From an uncultured Marinobacter sp. (GTDB lineage Bacteria; Pseudomonadota; Gammaproteobacteria; Pseudomonadales; Oleiphilaceae), in the NCBI RefSeq assembly GCF_946886895.1, contig NZ_CAMPJO010000016.1, forward strand, positions 1 through 64,000: a DNA stretch of 64,000 bases. Direction: 5' to 3'. Of this stretch, positions 44,268 through 53,903 are shown piece after piece (within the stretch, counting starts at the first letter, position 1; each line of letters starts with the position of its first letter). The notes under the pieces are model-generated. The model searched no databases and was not told the origin of the DNA. It saw nothing but the letters and a program-made list of their open reading frames with translations. Position numbers and translations under genes: made by a program.

Positions 44268-45281
44268 ATGGACCGTAACCAGACCCAGGATGGTATGACA
44301 CTCAGAAGCCGTGTAACCGTAGAGCCGAGAAGCGCAGTGAGGTCCTGCTACCTTGCCGCCCGGCTCCTGCTGTTCGTTCTGTCGATGTTGTTGCTGGCCT
44401 GGCAGACACCGGTGCTGGCCCGGGACACCGAACGCTCGGTGGTGTATCTGGCGGGCTCCGGGAACGCCGCGCTGGACCAGTATGTTGCCAAACTGCTGGA
44501 GCAGCACCTCGGCCCGACCCAGACATTACGCCCGATATCGGGTGATCAGGCCTCCCTGCTGGAAAACGAGCCCGTGGTCACCATTGGTCCGTCGGCGTTT
44601 TCCCGCGTTCGGCAGGCCAACCGGTCGGCGCCGATTCTGGCGTTACTGGTGGAAAAGGACTTTCTCGATGGTTTCTCCAGCCGGTCGTCGGGGCAGATTT
44701 CCGGCATCTATTACGATGTCCCCCTGCTTCGCCAGGCCCTGACCGGCAAGGCCATACTTCCCCATGCCACGCAAATCGCACTGCTGGCCACCGTGGAAAC
44801 GGCGGACCTGTACGAGCCCCTGATTGACCAGTTGTCCCGGTACGATCTCAGCGCCAGACTGTTTGTGGTGGAGGGCGATGACCAGTTGATACCCACACTG
44901 ATCCGCGCCCTGAGCTACGGCGACTTTCTGCTGGCGGCACCCGATAGCAAGATATACAACCCGCGAACCATCAAACACATACTCCTGACCGCCTACCGGC
45001 GCAACAAAATTGTCATCGGGCCCAGCCAGGCCTATGTCAAAGCGGGCTCTCTGGCGTCCAGTTACGCGCCCTTTCCGGTCATGGCCGACATCGCGGCGGA
45101 CTATCTCAAGACCTACCAGACCACGGGCCGCTTCCCGGCACCGGCTTACCCGCCCACCTTCCGGGTGGAAATCAATGAACAGGTTGCACGCTCCCTGAAT
45201 ATCCCCCTTCCGGATCGGGATGACATCACGGAATACGTCGACACTCAGATCAACAATCCGGGGAGGGCCGACGATGAGTAA
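44268..45281 (+). CDS. Periplasmic ABC-type substrate-binding-like protein
   Basis: 337 residues. A basic N-terminus and hydrophobic segment (about 30-48, LLLFVLSMLLLAW) form a signal peptide with cleavage near TPVLA. The rest resembles the PF04392-like binding proteins: VVYLAGSGNAAL, ISGIYYDVPLLRQ, LLAAPDSKIYNPRTIKHILLTAYRRNKIVIGPS. No ABC permease or ATPase gene follows, so it probably hands ligand to the TonB receptor or to the sensor kinase rather than to a transporter. Its stop overlaps the kinase ATG by 8 bp. Confidence 0.75.
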   Translation: MDRNQTQDGMTLRSRVTVEPRSAVRSCYLAARLLLFVLSMLLLAWQTPVLARDTERSVVYLAGSGNAALDQYVAKLLEQHLGPTQTLRPISGDQASLLENEPVVTIGPSAFSRVRQANRSAPILALLVEKDFLDGFSSRSSGQISGIYYDVPLLRQALTGKAILPHATQIALLATVETADLYEPLIDQLSRYDLSARLFVVEGDDQLIPTLIRALSYGDFLLAAPDSKIYNPRTIKHILLTAYRRNKIVIGPSQAYVKAGSLASSYAPFPVMADIAADYLKTYQTTGRFPAPAYPPTFRVEINEQVARSLNIPLPDRDDITEYVDTQINNPGRADDE

Positions 45282-47220
45282 CCTGGCCGGCGCACAGCAG
45301 GCACCGATGTCCCGCAAGCTCCTGGTGTTGGGAGCCTTGCCCTCCATCGTGATGTTCATTGTGCTGATGGTATTCTTTACCTCGGCCCGCCTGGAAGACG
45401 CCCGTCGTGATCTGTCTGACAGCAGCCAGATGCTGGCGGACAGCCTGGCGCCGGCACTGGAATACGCCGTGGTCTCCGGCAACGAACTCGCGCTCAACCA
45501 GATCCTGGCCCAGTCCCTGAAGCTCAGCAAGGCGGAGTGGATCCGGGTGGAGGATGTCACCGGTGACCAGATCGGCTTTGTCACCAACGGGGCGCCTTAC
45601 CGCAACGAAAACAGCGACCAGTTCCAGATATACGAAGCGGAAATTCTCCAGCAACCTCTGGAACTGGGCTCTGGTCGTGAATCTCAATGGTTTGAGCCGG
45701 ACTACGGCTTTGGCTCCGGGGCACTGCGGGTGGGCACCGTTCAGGTCGGCGTCAGCCCGGACGTGCTGGTAAGCCGTCGGCAGGACATCCTCTGGAGCTC
45801 CCTGTCGGTCGGGTTTGCCCTGTTGCTGTTCAGCATTATCCTGATCAACCATTCCCTCAACTCGATTCTGTCGCCCATCCGGCAGGTGTCCGGGCGCATC
45901 GGCAAGCTGATCCAGCGCGACTACCGGACGGAGCCGGTCAATAACCATGGCAACTCCCGTGAGGTGGTGGCCATTGAAGAGCAGCTCAATCAGTTGGCAC
46001 AACACCTGGACGGACTGAAAGCCTCACGGGCACTGACCCTTGCCGCCTCAGAAAAGGCACGGGGAAAGGCCGAAGCCGCCAGCCATGCCAAATCGGAGTT
46101 CCTGGCCACCATGAGCCACGAATTGCGAACGCCACTCAATGGCGTGCTGGGTATGGTGGACCTGATTCAGGAAGAACCCCTGACGAACCGACAGAAGGAT
46201 TACCTGAGGACCGCCAGGCAGTCCACGGAAGACCTGTTGTCTGTCATCAGTGACATTCTGGACTATTCACAGATGGACAGCGGCGCCCTTGAGCTGGAGA
46301 CACAGACATTCGATCTGCGCAACCTGATCACCAACTGCACGGCCTCGTACCGCCACGTAGCCGAAAAACAGGGCCTGGCCCTGAATCTCAATTTTTACGG
46401 GGACTGGCCGGAAACCTCCACGGTCACCGGGGATGCCGCGCGGCTTCGACAGATTCTGGCGGGCCTGATCGACAATGCCATCAAGTTTACGGGTGATGGC
46501 TTCATCAATATTCAGGCGGGCTACCTTGCGGTCGAAGACGGCTGCGTGATTCTCAACTGTTCGGTCAGTGATTCCGGTTCCGGAATTCCGCTTGACCGCC
46601 TGGAGGACATTTTCAACTCGTTCGAACAGCTGGATACCGGCAACAGCCGTAGCCATGGCGGCATGGGCCTGGGCCTGTCGCTTGCCCAGCGGCTTGTGGA
46701 ACTGATGGGTGGTCATATCCAGGTTGAAACGGACCCGGGAAAAGGGTCGTCTTTCCGTTTCGAAGTCCCCTTCGAACTGGCCCCGGAGGACGCCCCGAAG
46801 GACCCGGGCACCCCCTCACCCCGGCTACCGATCGGAGGCTCCGCCCATGCACTGGTGGTGGAGGATAATCTGGTCAACCAACGGGTCGCCGTCGCCATGC
46901 TGACCCGCCTGGGCTTTCATACCGATTCCGCCACCAATGGCAAAGAAGCGCTCCAGATGGTCACCACCAATCACACCGGCTATGACGTCATTCTCATGGA
47001 CTGCCAGATGCCGATGATGGATGGCTACGAAACCACCCGGTATATCCGGGAGTGGGAACACGGCAATGGCCAGGGCGGCACTCCCATCATCGCGCTGACG
47101 GCGGACGTCCTGCCGGGCACCGAGCGCACCTGCCTCGACTGTGGCATGAGCGACTACCTGGCCAAGCCGGTCCGCAAGGAAAAACTGCGTGAGGTGCTCA
47201 GCCGCTGGATTCAGATCTAG
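45274..47220 (+). CDS. Hybrid histidine kinase with receiver domain (BarA-like)
   Basis: 648 residues from the ATG at 45274, which overlaps the upstream stop. A membrane helix at 14-34, a periplasmic sensor (35-170), a second helix (about 172-190) and a HAMP region precede HisKA ([10 protein letters not shown]), the HATPase (LIDNAIKFT, then DSGSGIPL and [10 protein letters not shown]), and a receiver (VVEDNLVNQ with phospho-acceptor Asp in [12 protein letters not shown]). No HPt domain or partner response regulator lies nearby. The operon suggests that it senses ligand captured by the receptor and binding protein. Confidence 0.92.
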   Translation: MSNLAGAQQAPMSRKLLVLGALPSIVMFIVLMVFFTSARLEDARRDLSDSSQMLADSLAPALEYAVVSGNELALNQILAQSLKLSKAEWIRVEDVTGDQIGFVTNGAPYRNENSDQFQIYEAEILQQPLELGSGRESQWFEPDYGFGSGALRVGTVQVGVSPDVLVSRRQDILWSSLSVGFALLLFSIILINHSLNSILSPIRQVSGRIGKLIQRDYRTEPVNNHGNSREVVAIEEQLNQLAQHLDGLKASRALTLAASEKARGKAEAASHAKSEFLATMSHELRTPLNGVLGMVDLIQEEPLTNRQKDYLRTARQSTEDLLSVISDILDYSQMDSGALELETQTFDLRNLITNCTASYRHVAEKQGLALNLNFYGDWPETSTVTGDAARLRQILAGLIDNAIKFTGDGFINIQAGYLAVEDGCVILNCSVSDSGSGIPLDRLEDIFNSFEQLDTGNSRSHGGMGLGLSLAQRLVELMGGHIQVETDPGKGSSFRFEVPFELAPEDAPKDPGTPSPRLPIGGSAHALVVEDNLVNQRVAVAMLTRLGFHTDSATNGKEALQMVTTNHTGYDVILMDCQMPMMDGYETTRYIREWEHGNGQGGTPIIALTADVLPGTERTCLDCGMSDYLAKPVRKEKLREVLSRWIQI

Positions 47221-48578
47221 GCGACCGGCTCCCGCATGGTGACAAACTCTTCCGCCGAGGTCGGGTGGATACCCAGGGTTGCGTCGAACTGCGCCTTGGT
47301 GGCGCCGGCCTTGATGGCCACCGCCAGGCCCTGGACAATCTCACCCGCTTCCGGCCCCACCATATGGGCTCCGAGCACCCGGTCGGACTCCGCGTCCACC
47401 ACCAGTTTCATCAGGCTGCGCTCATCACGGCCACTCAGCGTGTACTTCATGGGGCGAAACTCGGAGCGAAACAGTCGAACACGGTGCCCGGCGGCCCGGG
47501 CCTGCTCCTCGGTCAACCCCACTGTCCCGATACTGGGCTGGCAGAAGACCGCCGTGGGAATGGCCGCATAATCCATGTCGCCCTGGCCATCGCCGAACAG
47601 GCGCCTGGACAGAACCATCCCCTGGGCCAGGGCGACCGGTGTGAGCTGCGGGGTGCCGATTACATCTCCGAGTGCGGTCACAGACGGAACCGCCGTCTGG
47701 AAGTGCGAGTCAACCGCCACATGGCCGGATTCAGTCAGTTGCACTCCAAGCGCTTCCAGGCCCAGGCCATCGACCAGGGCCCGGCGACCGGTGGCCGCCA
47801 TCACCAGGCCGGTGTCCAGGGTTTCTCCGTTATTCAGGCTGACCCGATACTGGCTTCCCTGCGCCTCCACGGCTTCGATGTTCACGCCAAATCGCAGATG
47901 AACGCCCTTCTTGCGCATCTCCTGTTCGGTAAAGCGCCGGATATCGCCATCAAAACCGCGCAGGAACAGCTCGCCCCGGTATATCAGCGTGGTATCGACC
48001 CCCAGGCCCGCCAGAATCCCGGCAAACTCCACGGCAATGTAGCCGCCGCCCCAGATAACCGCCTGCTTGGGCAACTGCGGCAGATAGAACATTTCATTGG
48101 AGGTGAGAATCGATTCCTTGCCCGGGATATCCGGAACCACCGGCCAGCTGCCAGTGGCAATGGTGATACGGTCGGTGGTGTAAACGGTGCCCCCCACCGC
48201 CACGGTATGAGGCCCCTGAAGCGTCGCCGTCCCCTCGATGATGGTAACGCCCGCATTCTCCAACAGGCGCCGGTAAATACCGTTCAGGCGCTCGATTTCG
48301 GCGTTTTTATTGGCCACCAGCGTCGGCCAGTCGACCCGGATATCGTCCCGGGGCACCTGCCAGCCATAGCCCGCCGCATCTTCCAGTTCCTCACGGACAT
48401 GGGCGCCATAGACGAACAGCTTTTTCGGCACACACCCGACGTTGACACAAGTTCCGCCAAGATAACGGGCTTCAATCACCGCCACCCGTGCACCCCGCTG
48501 CGCCGACATCCGGGCCAGGCGTACGCCGCCTGAACCGGCACCAATAACGATCAGATCGTAATCCAGATTCTCAGACAC
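47217..48578 (-). CDS. gor: Glutathione-disulfide reductase
   Basis: 453 residues from a GTG at 48578 with CAGGAGAG just upstream; the longer frame starting at 48794 has no family match. The FAD motif GAGSGG, the redox pair Cys44/Cys49 (GGTCVNVGC), the NAD(P)H motif GGGYIAVEF and the C-terminal HPTSAEE with the active-site His are all present. It reduces glutathione disulfide with NADPH. The stop overlaps the convergent kinase stop by 4 bp. Confidence 0.93.
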   Translation of the reverse strand: MSENLDYDLIVIGAGSGGVRLARMSAQRGARVAVIEARYLGGTCVNVGCVPKKLFVYGAHVREELEDAAGYGWQVPRDDIRVDWPTLVANKNAEIERLNGIYRRLLENAGVTIIEGTATLQGPHTVAVGGTVYTTDRITIATGSWPVVPDIPGKESILTSNEMFYLPQLPKQAVIWGGGYIAVEFAGILAGLGVDTTLIYRGELFLRGFDGDIRRFTEQEMRKKGVHLRFGVNIEAVEAQGSQYRVSLNNGETLDTGLVMAATGRRALVDGLGLEALGVQLTESGHVAVDSHFQTAVPSVTALGDVIGTPQLTPVALAQGMVLSRRLFGDGQGDMDYAAIPTAVFCQPSIGTVGLTEEQARAAGHRVRLFRSEFRPMKYTLSGRDERSLMKLVVDAESDRVLGAHMVGPEAGEIVQGLAVAIKAGATKAQFDATLGIHPTSAEEFVTMREPVA

Positions 48579-48603
48579 TGTCTCTCCTGATAAACCAACC
48601 GTG

Positions 48604-49272
48604 TTAGTTAGGGCTCGCCGCAACCTTGTTGTCCGGGTGAACCTCCCGGAACAACACATGGTCCTCAAAATCACCAAGGCGAACCTTGCCCAGGCTCCGA
48701 AAGCCTTCTGATTCATAGAATGGCAGATATCGACTGTTCCCGGTATCCAGTACCAATCCGCTTGCGCGCGGATTTTCCGCGCACAGGGCCTCAACCGATT
48801 TCAGTAACAGGCGACCGTAGCCGCGATTCTGGTAGCCCGGGTTAACGCCCATCAGCGGCAACTGGTGAGCCAGGGGCTGGGGCAGCATTTCCTGGATCTT
48901 CCGGTGGTAATCCAGATACCGTCGGGTAGACGCGAAGCCGGTCGTCAGCACCATCCGGATCCGCCAGCTCAGCTGGTCCGCCAGATTCAGGCGCAACTCC
49001 GGTTCCCCGATAAAGGCGACCGCAACCAGCGTATCGCCCACCATCACCCCGATGGCATCCTGATTCAACTCGATATACAAGTCGATGAGCTCGCGCACCG
49101 TGGCCCGCACCCGTTGATCGTATCCGGGTTTGCGGTGATCAAACAGGAACTGGAAAGTCGGTTCATTGCGGTAGGCATGGTACAGGATCGACCGGGCCTC
49201 GTTTCTCGCACTGTGATCAAGGCGAACAATGACCGGCTCCGGGTTGTTGTTGTCTTGGCCGTGGTTCATCAC
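48604..49272 (-). CDS. GNAT-family N-acetyltransferase
   Basis: 222 residues. The acetyl-CoA binding region (LMGVNPGYQNRGYGRLLLKSVEALC, near 138-162) has the R/QxxGxG/A loop in variant form QNRGYG. LVLDTGNSRYLPFYESEGFRSLG follows, as in GNAT proteins. The N-terminal part is longer than in small acetyltransferases. The substrate is unknown. It is 25 bp downstream of gor's ATG side and could share its transcript: the order is GNAT then gor, leftward. Confidence 0.85.
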   Translation of the reverse strand: MMNHGQDNNNPEPVIVRLDHSARNEARSILYHAYRNEPTFQFLFDHRKPGYDQRVRATVRELIDLYIELNQDAIGVMVGDTLVAVAFIGEPELRLNLADQLSWRIRMVLTTGFASTRRYLDYHRKIQEMLPQPLAHQLPLMGVNPGYQNRGYGRLLLKSVEALCAENPRASGLVLDTGNSRYLPFYESEGFRSLGKVRLGDFEDHVLFREVHPDNKVAASPN

Positions 49273-49324
49273 TCTCTACTCCGCTTGTGTCCGGAGAGAC
49301 ATCTCCGGAACCTGTCACTCAGAT

Positions 49325-49855
49325 TCAGATGGCCAGGGTTAAACGAACGGACACGCGGCCCGGTTCACTGGCCCGGTCCATGGCCGCCTGATCAACAATC
49401 ACGCCATGGTTGGTGCTGAGGTTCTCAAGCCAGGCAGCAACCTCGGCATACGCCACATTTTCGAGCCAGACCCGAATGGCATCCTCACCGGTGGGTTCGA
49501 ACCGCTGCAGCGCCAGACCGGCCTCCCGGGCGGAGCCGGTGACCAGCGCCATCAACGCCCGGCCATCCTCCGGTGCCTGCGCGCTCGGGTTGTTGCCGGC
49601 CGCACCACCGGTGCCGAGGCTGCGAATGGCGCTCTCGTTGGCCTGCATCCACTGGACCAGTTCCCGGGCATTCTCGCGGCTGGCCACCGTCTGTTCATGG
49701 AACTGGCTGGCGGGTTGCCAGACCGCCAGGTACAGGACACCCAGCAATACCGCGATCGAGAGCACCGACAACGCCTGCTGATCACGCTTCGGTAACTGGT
49801 CGTATTGGGCGATCAGCTTTTCCACCGCCGGTTGTTCTTTCAGTTTTGCCAGCAT
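49325..49855 (-). CDS. gspM: Type II secretion protein GspM
   Basis: 176 residues from the ATG at 49855 (MLAKLKEQP). One membrane helix (about 27-45, SVLSIAVLLGVLYLAVW) and a periplasmic coiled and ferredoxin-like domain match GspM, which pairs with GspL in the inner-membrane platform. It is the last gene of the gsp operon, 4 bp after gspL. Confidence 0.9.
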   Translation of the reverse strand: MLAKLKEQPAVEKLIAQYDQLPKRDQQALSVLSIAVLLGVLYLAVWQPASQFHEQTVASRENARELVQWMQANESAIRSLGTGGAAGNNPSAQAPEDGRALMALVTGSAREAGLALQRFEPTGEDAIRVWLENVAYAEVAAWLENLSTNHGVIVDQAAMDRASEPGRVSVRLTLAI

Positions 49856-49859
49856 GGCC

Positions 49860-51218
49860 TTACCCCCCGGATACCGTGAGGCGCCCGCGGGCACCGTTGT
49901 CTTCATTCACCACTGAACCGATCTCGGCGTTCAGGCCCTGGCTCGACAGACCGTTCCTCAGGGCGCTCAGACGATCGTAGCTGTCGGCCCTGAGATCCAC
50001 CACCAGTTCCCCCCGGGACTGGCTGTAATTGACGGAATTGAAGGTGACGGATTCGCTGCCCGGCAGGCTGGCATACTGGGAGCCGGTGTACTTCATCAGC
50101 GTGATGAAGTCGATGTCCTGGCCATTCGATCCGGCGACACGCAGTTGCCCTTCAATAACCCGGCGGACATTGCCGGCGCTGGTACGGGCATCGTTGGGAA
50201 ACACCTCCCGGTAGATCGACATTGCCTGCCGCCGCAGGTCGGCGGCCTGGTTCTGGTAATACACGCCCATGCCAATCTCCAGTGCCACCTGCGCCACAAA
50301 CCAGACCGCCGCCACGGCGATCAACGGCTTCCAGGGCCGCCAGGGACTGTCTTTTCCGGAGCGCAATGAAAACCCGCCCTGGCACAGGTTGATGGGTCGA
50401 CAAAGATGATGATGGTGAGCGTGAGCCAGCAATTCCAGCGGCATCAGCTCAATCGCCTCGCGCCGGACCGACAACCGGCCAGGTACCGTCAATTCACTGA
50501 GCAATGACTGCTGAACCTCGAACTCATGGTCGGTGCCGTAAACGGTGACCGGCACTTCCACCGCCACATCCTCCGACGGAGGCGCCGCCAGGGTGTGTGC
50601 AAACATGCCAAGATTGTCGGCGCGCATGCTCAGCCACTCGCCGCGGTCACTGGCCATCAGGGCGAACTCGCCATCCAGACAGACCGACCAGCCCCCTTCC
50701 GTGACGGGCAGCAAAGCCGCATCCGGGTAGATCGCCTCCAGACGCACCTGTTGCCAGCCACTGAACAGGGTCAGCCAGTGGGCCATGCGTGCCCGGTCCA
50801 CCGCCGCAACACAATAGCCGACGTCGGTGTGGGAGCCCAGGGCCAGATGCACCCTGTCGATATCCTGGGCGATCTGCTCCTCCACCGCGTATGGCAGGGC
50901 CTGGTGGATAAACCGGCTCTGTTTCGCCGGAATGTCCGCCACGCAGAACAGGGCCTCGTCTCCGGGAATCAACCCGATCAGCAGCACATTGTCCAGGGCA
51001 TTCTGGCTCAGGGTCTGCTCAATGGTGTCCCGGGGATCCGCCGACCCCCGGGCCTGGGCATCACCGCTGGCGTCGTGCAGGACCCAGTTATACAACTGGG
51101 CCCCGGAGCCTTCTCCGGGGTGCTCTCCAAGACCCTCTCCAAGACCCTCTCCCGGGCTCTCTCCAGGGGCAGCGAACGGCGCAATGGGCCGCACATAGAG
51201 GCGATAAGACATGATCAT
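49860..51218 (-). CDS. gspL: Type II secretion protein GspL
   Basis: 452 residues. The cytoplasmic actin-like domain (1-280) is followed by a membrane helix near 295 (WKPLIAVAAVWFVAQVALEIG) and a periplasmic ferredoxin-like domain. GspL links the GspE ATPase to the platform. The ATG overlaps the gspK stop by 4 bp. Near the N-terminus, a low-complexity Gly/Glu/Pro-rich stretch at residues 18-38 is encoded by 12-nt tandem repeats and is unusual for the family. Confidence 0.9.
   Translation of the reverse strand: MIMSYRLYVRPIAPFAAPGESPGEGLGEGLGEHPGEGSGAQLYNWVLHDASGDAQARGSADPRDTIEQTLSQNALDNVLLIGLIPGDEALFCVADIPAKQSRFIHQALPYAVEEQIAQDIDRVHLALGSHTDVGYCVAAVDRARMAHWLTLFSGWQQVRLEAIYPDAALLPVTEGGWSVCLDGEFALMASDRGEWLSMRADNLGMFAHTLAAPPSEDVAVEVPVTVYGTDHEFEVQQSLLSELTVPGRLSVRREAIELMPLELLAHAHHHHLCRPINLCQGGFSLRSGKDSPWRPWKPLIAVAAVWFVAQVALEIGMGVYYQNQAADLRRQAMSIYREVFPNDARTSAGNVRRVIEGQLRVAGSNGQDIDFITLMKYTGSQYASLPGSESVTFNSVNYSQSRGELVVDLRADSYDRLSALRNGLSSQGLNAEIGSVVNEDNGARGRLTVSGG
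51117..51164. repeat. Four degenerate 12-nt tandem repeats inside gspL
   Basis: Two exact copies of AAGACCCTCTCC (51129-51140, 51141-51152) are flanked by variants at 51117-51128 and 51153-51164. All stay in frame and encode repeated GEGL-like tetrapeptides. Changes in copy number would lengthen the protein without frameshift. Confidence 0.75.
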
Positions 51219-52228
51219 CCTTCCGAAATGGTATAGGGCTCTTTGGTGATGCGATTCTTCTGCCCGGTATCCCTGCGCACGGTACTGACCTCACCTTCCG
51301 GATTGCGGAAGACTGTACTGACCAGATTAACAACCCGGTTATCGTAGGTAATCCGCGAAGCAACTTCAAAAAAACGGGTCTGTAGGGTCAGACCGGCCGA
51401 TTTCAGCCCGAGACCGGCGAACTCGGGGAGCGCCAGAAAATCCTGAAGGTTCACAAACGGTTCTTCTTCCCGCTTTTCAAGAATAGACGCCGCCTGGGCT
51501 TCCGTCAGTTCCGGGTGCAGCGACATCAGCACCGGCGCCGTCGCCGTGTTCACATTGATGCCCAGCCCATTCACCGGCAACGCCGCCAGATGTGGACTGA
51601 GCGCCGCGTAGATTTCCTCGGTCATGCCCTCGATCAGCCGCAACTCCGTCACGCTGACAAAGGGCTGGTTCCCCGCCCGGTAACCGGGGTCTGCCATCAG
51701 GTACTGGCCGTCTTCGGCGCCATAGGCGGTGACCGTCTGGTCGTTCGGGTCAATCCAGTCGACCAGGGCATCGACAGACAGGCCCGTTATGCCCAGCGCA
51801 ATCAATAGCCGGTTAATCCTCTCCCGGGTCATCGGGTCGACCTCGCCGTTGGCGGACACCAGATCGTTCAGGTTGATCCGGCCACCCAGGCCATCGATCT
51901 GTACCTCCGCGACACCGTTGTCATCCAGCGGGAGAACAGCCGCATTGGCCGCCCAGAATTCATCCAGGCTGTCCACCATCTGATTGTCTTCCTTGTCCTG
52001 CTCAAAATCCTTCACCAGGATCTGGCTGGCAAAGGCTTCGGCGCCCAGGGCAACGTTCTTGCCCTGCTGCTGGGCCAGGTAGTGCCCGGCCTTGAACACC
52101 CGCAGGCTCTGCTGCTGGGTCATTCCCGAGGCCAGCAATACCACCAGGGCCATGGCCAGCAGCACCATGATCAGGGCGACACCGCGCTGGGGCGAGGCGG
52201 GCCTGCCGGGCACAACGGATCGGCCCAT
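51215..52228 (-). CDS. gspK: Type II secretion minor pseudopilin GspK
   Basis: 337 residues, the longest pseudopilin. GVALIMVLLAMALVVLLASGM replaces the usual GFTLIE and starts the hydrophobic helix; Glu5 of the mature pilin is absent, as is normal for GspK. Calcium-site and alpha-domain regions follow (IALGITGLSVDALVDWIDPNDQ). GspK caps the pseudopilus tip with GspI and GspJ. The start lies 3 bp after the gspJ stop. Confidence 0.92.
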   Translation of the reverse strand: MGRSVVPGRPASPQRGVALIMVLLAMALVVLLASGMTQQQSLRVFKAGHYLAQQQGKNVALGAEAFASQILVKDFEQDKEDNQMVDSLDEFWAANAAVLPLDDNGVAEVQIDGLGGRINLNDLVSANGEVDPMTRERINRLLIALGITGLSVDALVDWIDPNDQTVTAYGAEDGQYLMADPGYRAGNQPFVSVTELRLIEGMTEEIYAALSPHLAALPVNGLGINVNTATAPVLMSLHPELTEAQAASILEKREEEPFVNLQDFLALPEFAGLGLKSAGLTLQTRFFEVASRITYDNRVVNLVSTVFRNPEGEVSTVRRDTGQKNRITKEPYTISEG

Positions 52229-52231
52229 AAC

Positions 52232-52972
52232 CTAGCCTCCCTGCCCTGGCACAGTCTGCCCGGGGGACGTGGTCTCCTCCTGCGCTTCCGAGGTGTCATC
52301 GCTGGTGTTCGCGGCATTGAACTGATTCACCGTGCCCTGGGCCTGGGCGGCATCGAAATCCGGCAGTGTGAAGGTTCGTACCAGCTCGCCAAAACGCTCA
52401 TGCTCCAGGGTCACCTCGATGCCCAGTGGCAGTGGTATGTCGGGTCGGCTGCCAGGATTGAGGCTGGCCAGGGCACTGTCGGTTGGCCATTCGGGTTGCC
52501 AGGCGCGCTCGTCATTGAGAAAGCGAACCTCGAACGCGATGACACCATCAAGCAGCAACACGTCCACGCTGGTGTCTTCCTGACCCTGATCCACCGTGGG
52601 CCAGTAACGGCGACGCAATTCGGTACCGGTGTATTCCCAGGCCACCCGCTGCAGACCACTGCGGCGAATGCCCAGGGGATTGCGCCAGCCCTGGCGGGTG
52701 AGCATGAGCGCAAAGGCCTCATCCCGGCTGGTGAGTGCGGGCTGGAAATCCCCGTAGATATCCCGGGCCGGCCGATTGACGATCTGGATCAGGTCTCGCT
52801 CAAGCAACAGCATGGCCCGCTGGAGGCCATCGAAGTCTTCCGCGAGTTCGTTCACCCGGTCCCGGGCCGCCACAACCCCGCTCAGCACCTGCCACACACC
52901 CAGGCCAATGACTGCGGTGATGGTCACGGCGATCAGCACTTCCAGCAAGGTGAAGCCCCGTTGTCGCGTCAT
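52232..52972 (-). CDS. gspJ: Type II secretion minor pseudopilin GspJ
   Basis: 246 residues beginning MTRQRGFTLLEVLIAVTITAVIG, a prepilin peptidase site (G before FTLLE). The globular domain includes LLERDLIQIVNRPARD. The C-terminal 30 residues are Thr/Glu/Pro-rich. The ATG overlaps the gspI stop by 4 bp. Confidence 0.92.
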   Translation of the reverse strand: MTRQRGFTLLEVLIAVTITAVIGLGVWQVLSGVVAARDRVNELAEDFDGLQRAMLLLERDLIQIVNRPARDIYGDFQPALTSRDEAFALMLTRQGWRNPLGIRRSGLQRVAWEYTGTELRRRYWPTVDQGQEDTSVDVLLLDGVIAFEVRFLNDERAWQPEWPTDSALASLNPGSRPDIPLPLGIEVTLEHERFGELVRTFTLPDFDAAQAQGTVNQFNAANTSDDTSEAQEETTSPGQTVPGQGG

Positions 52973-53352
52973 GGCGCCCCCACAAAGGCCGAAAGCGTAT
53001 GGACGGGAGCCGGCTCGTCGTTCGGGTTCTGGTCCCGATAACGGGCAACCGTGACTTCCACACGGCGCATACTGGGCTCCTCCGTGGCCAGGATCCGGGT
53101 GGTCACCTGCCAGCGAGACTGACCGTAGTCGGTGTCCCGGCTGTTCTCGGAAATGCCCGGAAGGGTTTCTTCAAGTCGCAGTTCGTTGATCCGGTTTTCC
53201 GCCAGCCAGGCCGCCAGGGTCTTGTCACGAATCCGTTCGTAACTGGAAATGTACTGGCTACTGACCTGCGCCGCCGCGGTGGCAATCAGCCCGAACACCA
53301 ACAGGGCAACAAGCACTTCGATCAGCGTGAATCCGCCCTGCCGTCTTGTCAC
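52969..53352 (-). CDS. gspI: Type II secretion minor pseudopilin GspI
   Basis: 127 residues from a GTG at 53352 overlapping the gspH stop as GTGA. GGFTLIEVLVALLVFGLIA gives a standard prepilin site and helix, and AAWLAENRINELRL is a GspI signature. It nucleates the pseudopilus tip with GspJ and GspK. Confidence 0.92.
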   Translation of the reverse strand: MTRRQGGFTLIEVLVALLVFGLIATAAAQVSSQYISSYERIRDKTLAAWLAENRINELRLEETLPGISENSRDTDYGQSRWQVTTRILATEEPSMRRVEVTVARYRDQNPNDEPAPVHTLSAFVGAP

Positions 53353-53897
53353 GCCCCGCTCTCCCCGGCGGTATCGCCGGATTCGTCCCCGGGATGCCGC
53401 CATTCAATGGGCGAAACACCATCCGAGGCAACCACATGCCGATAGCCACTGCCTTTGCCGATGGTGAACTCGATTTCAAAGGGCGTGGTCTGGCCACTGG
53501 AGAAAAACACCACATCGGGGCGCAGTTCGTCCTCGGCCGACGCCAGTCGCGGGGCATCGTTCTCGATAAACTTGGTCGCTATCACCCAGTCCGGCAATGT
53601 TCGGGCGCGGAAGGCGCGCTCCGTGGTCAGCTTCCAGTCGCCGCTACGGTCGTCGTAGGCAACAAACCGATAGCCCCCCTCCTCAAGCAGCAGGCCGTAC
53701 TCCAGATTGTTCAGCACCGACTGCTCCGAGGCCGTCTGCATCAACAGATACAGCTCCCGGATCTCGTTTTCCAGCTCACGCTGCTGGGAACTGCCCCCCA
53801 TACTGAATACCGCCAGAGAGGCGAGCAGCCCGACCACAATCAGGACAACCAGTATTTCGATCAGCGTGAAGCCGGTGTTTGCAGCCCTGATACGCAC
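53349..53897 (-). CDS. gspH: Type II secretion minor pseudopilin GspH
   Basis: 182 residues with TGFTLIEILVVLIVVGLLASLA as prepilin site and helix. The globular part has LYLLMQTASEQSVLNNLEYGLLLEEGGYRF, typical of GspH. It joins the tip complex to the major pseudopilin. The gap to gspG is 6 bp. Confidence 0.92.
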   Translation of the reverse strand: MRIRAANTGFTLIEILVVLIVVGLLASLAVFSMGGSSQQRELENEIRELYLLMQTASEQSVLNNLEYGLLLEEGGYRFVAYDDRSGDWKLTTERAFRARTLPDWVIATKFIENDAPRLASAEDELRPDVVFFSSGQTTPFEIEFTIGKGSGYRHVVASDGVSPIEWRHPGDESGDTAGESGA

Positions 53898-53903
53898 GAT
53901 AGC

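Noticed and set aside
47265..48533. 422-residue rightward frame opposite gor
   Set aside because: No domain; gor has the redox Cys pair and FAD motif.
51117..51164. Phase variation of gspL by slipped-strand repeats
   Set aside because: Repeat units are 12 nt, so gain or loss keeps the frame and would not switch the gene off.
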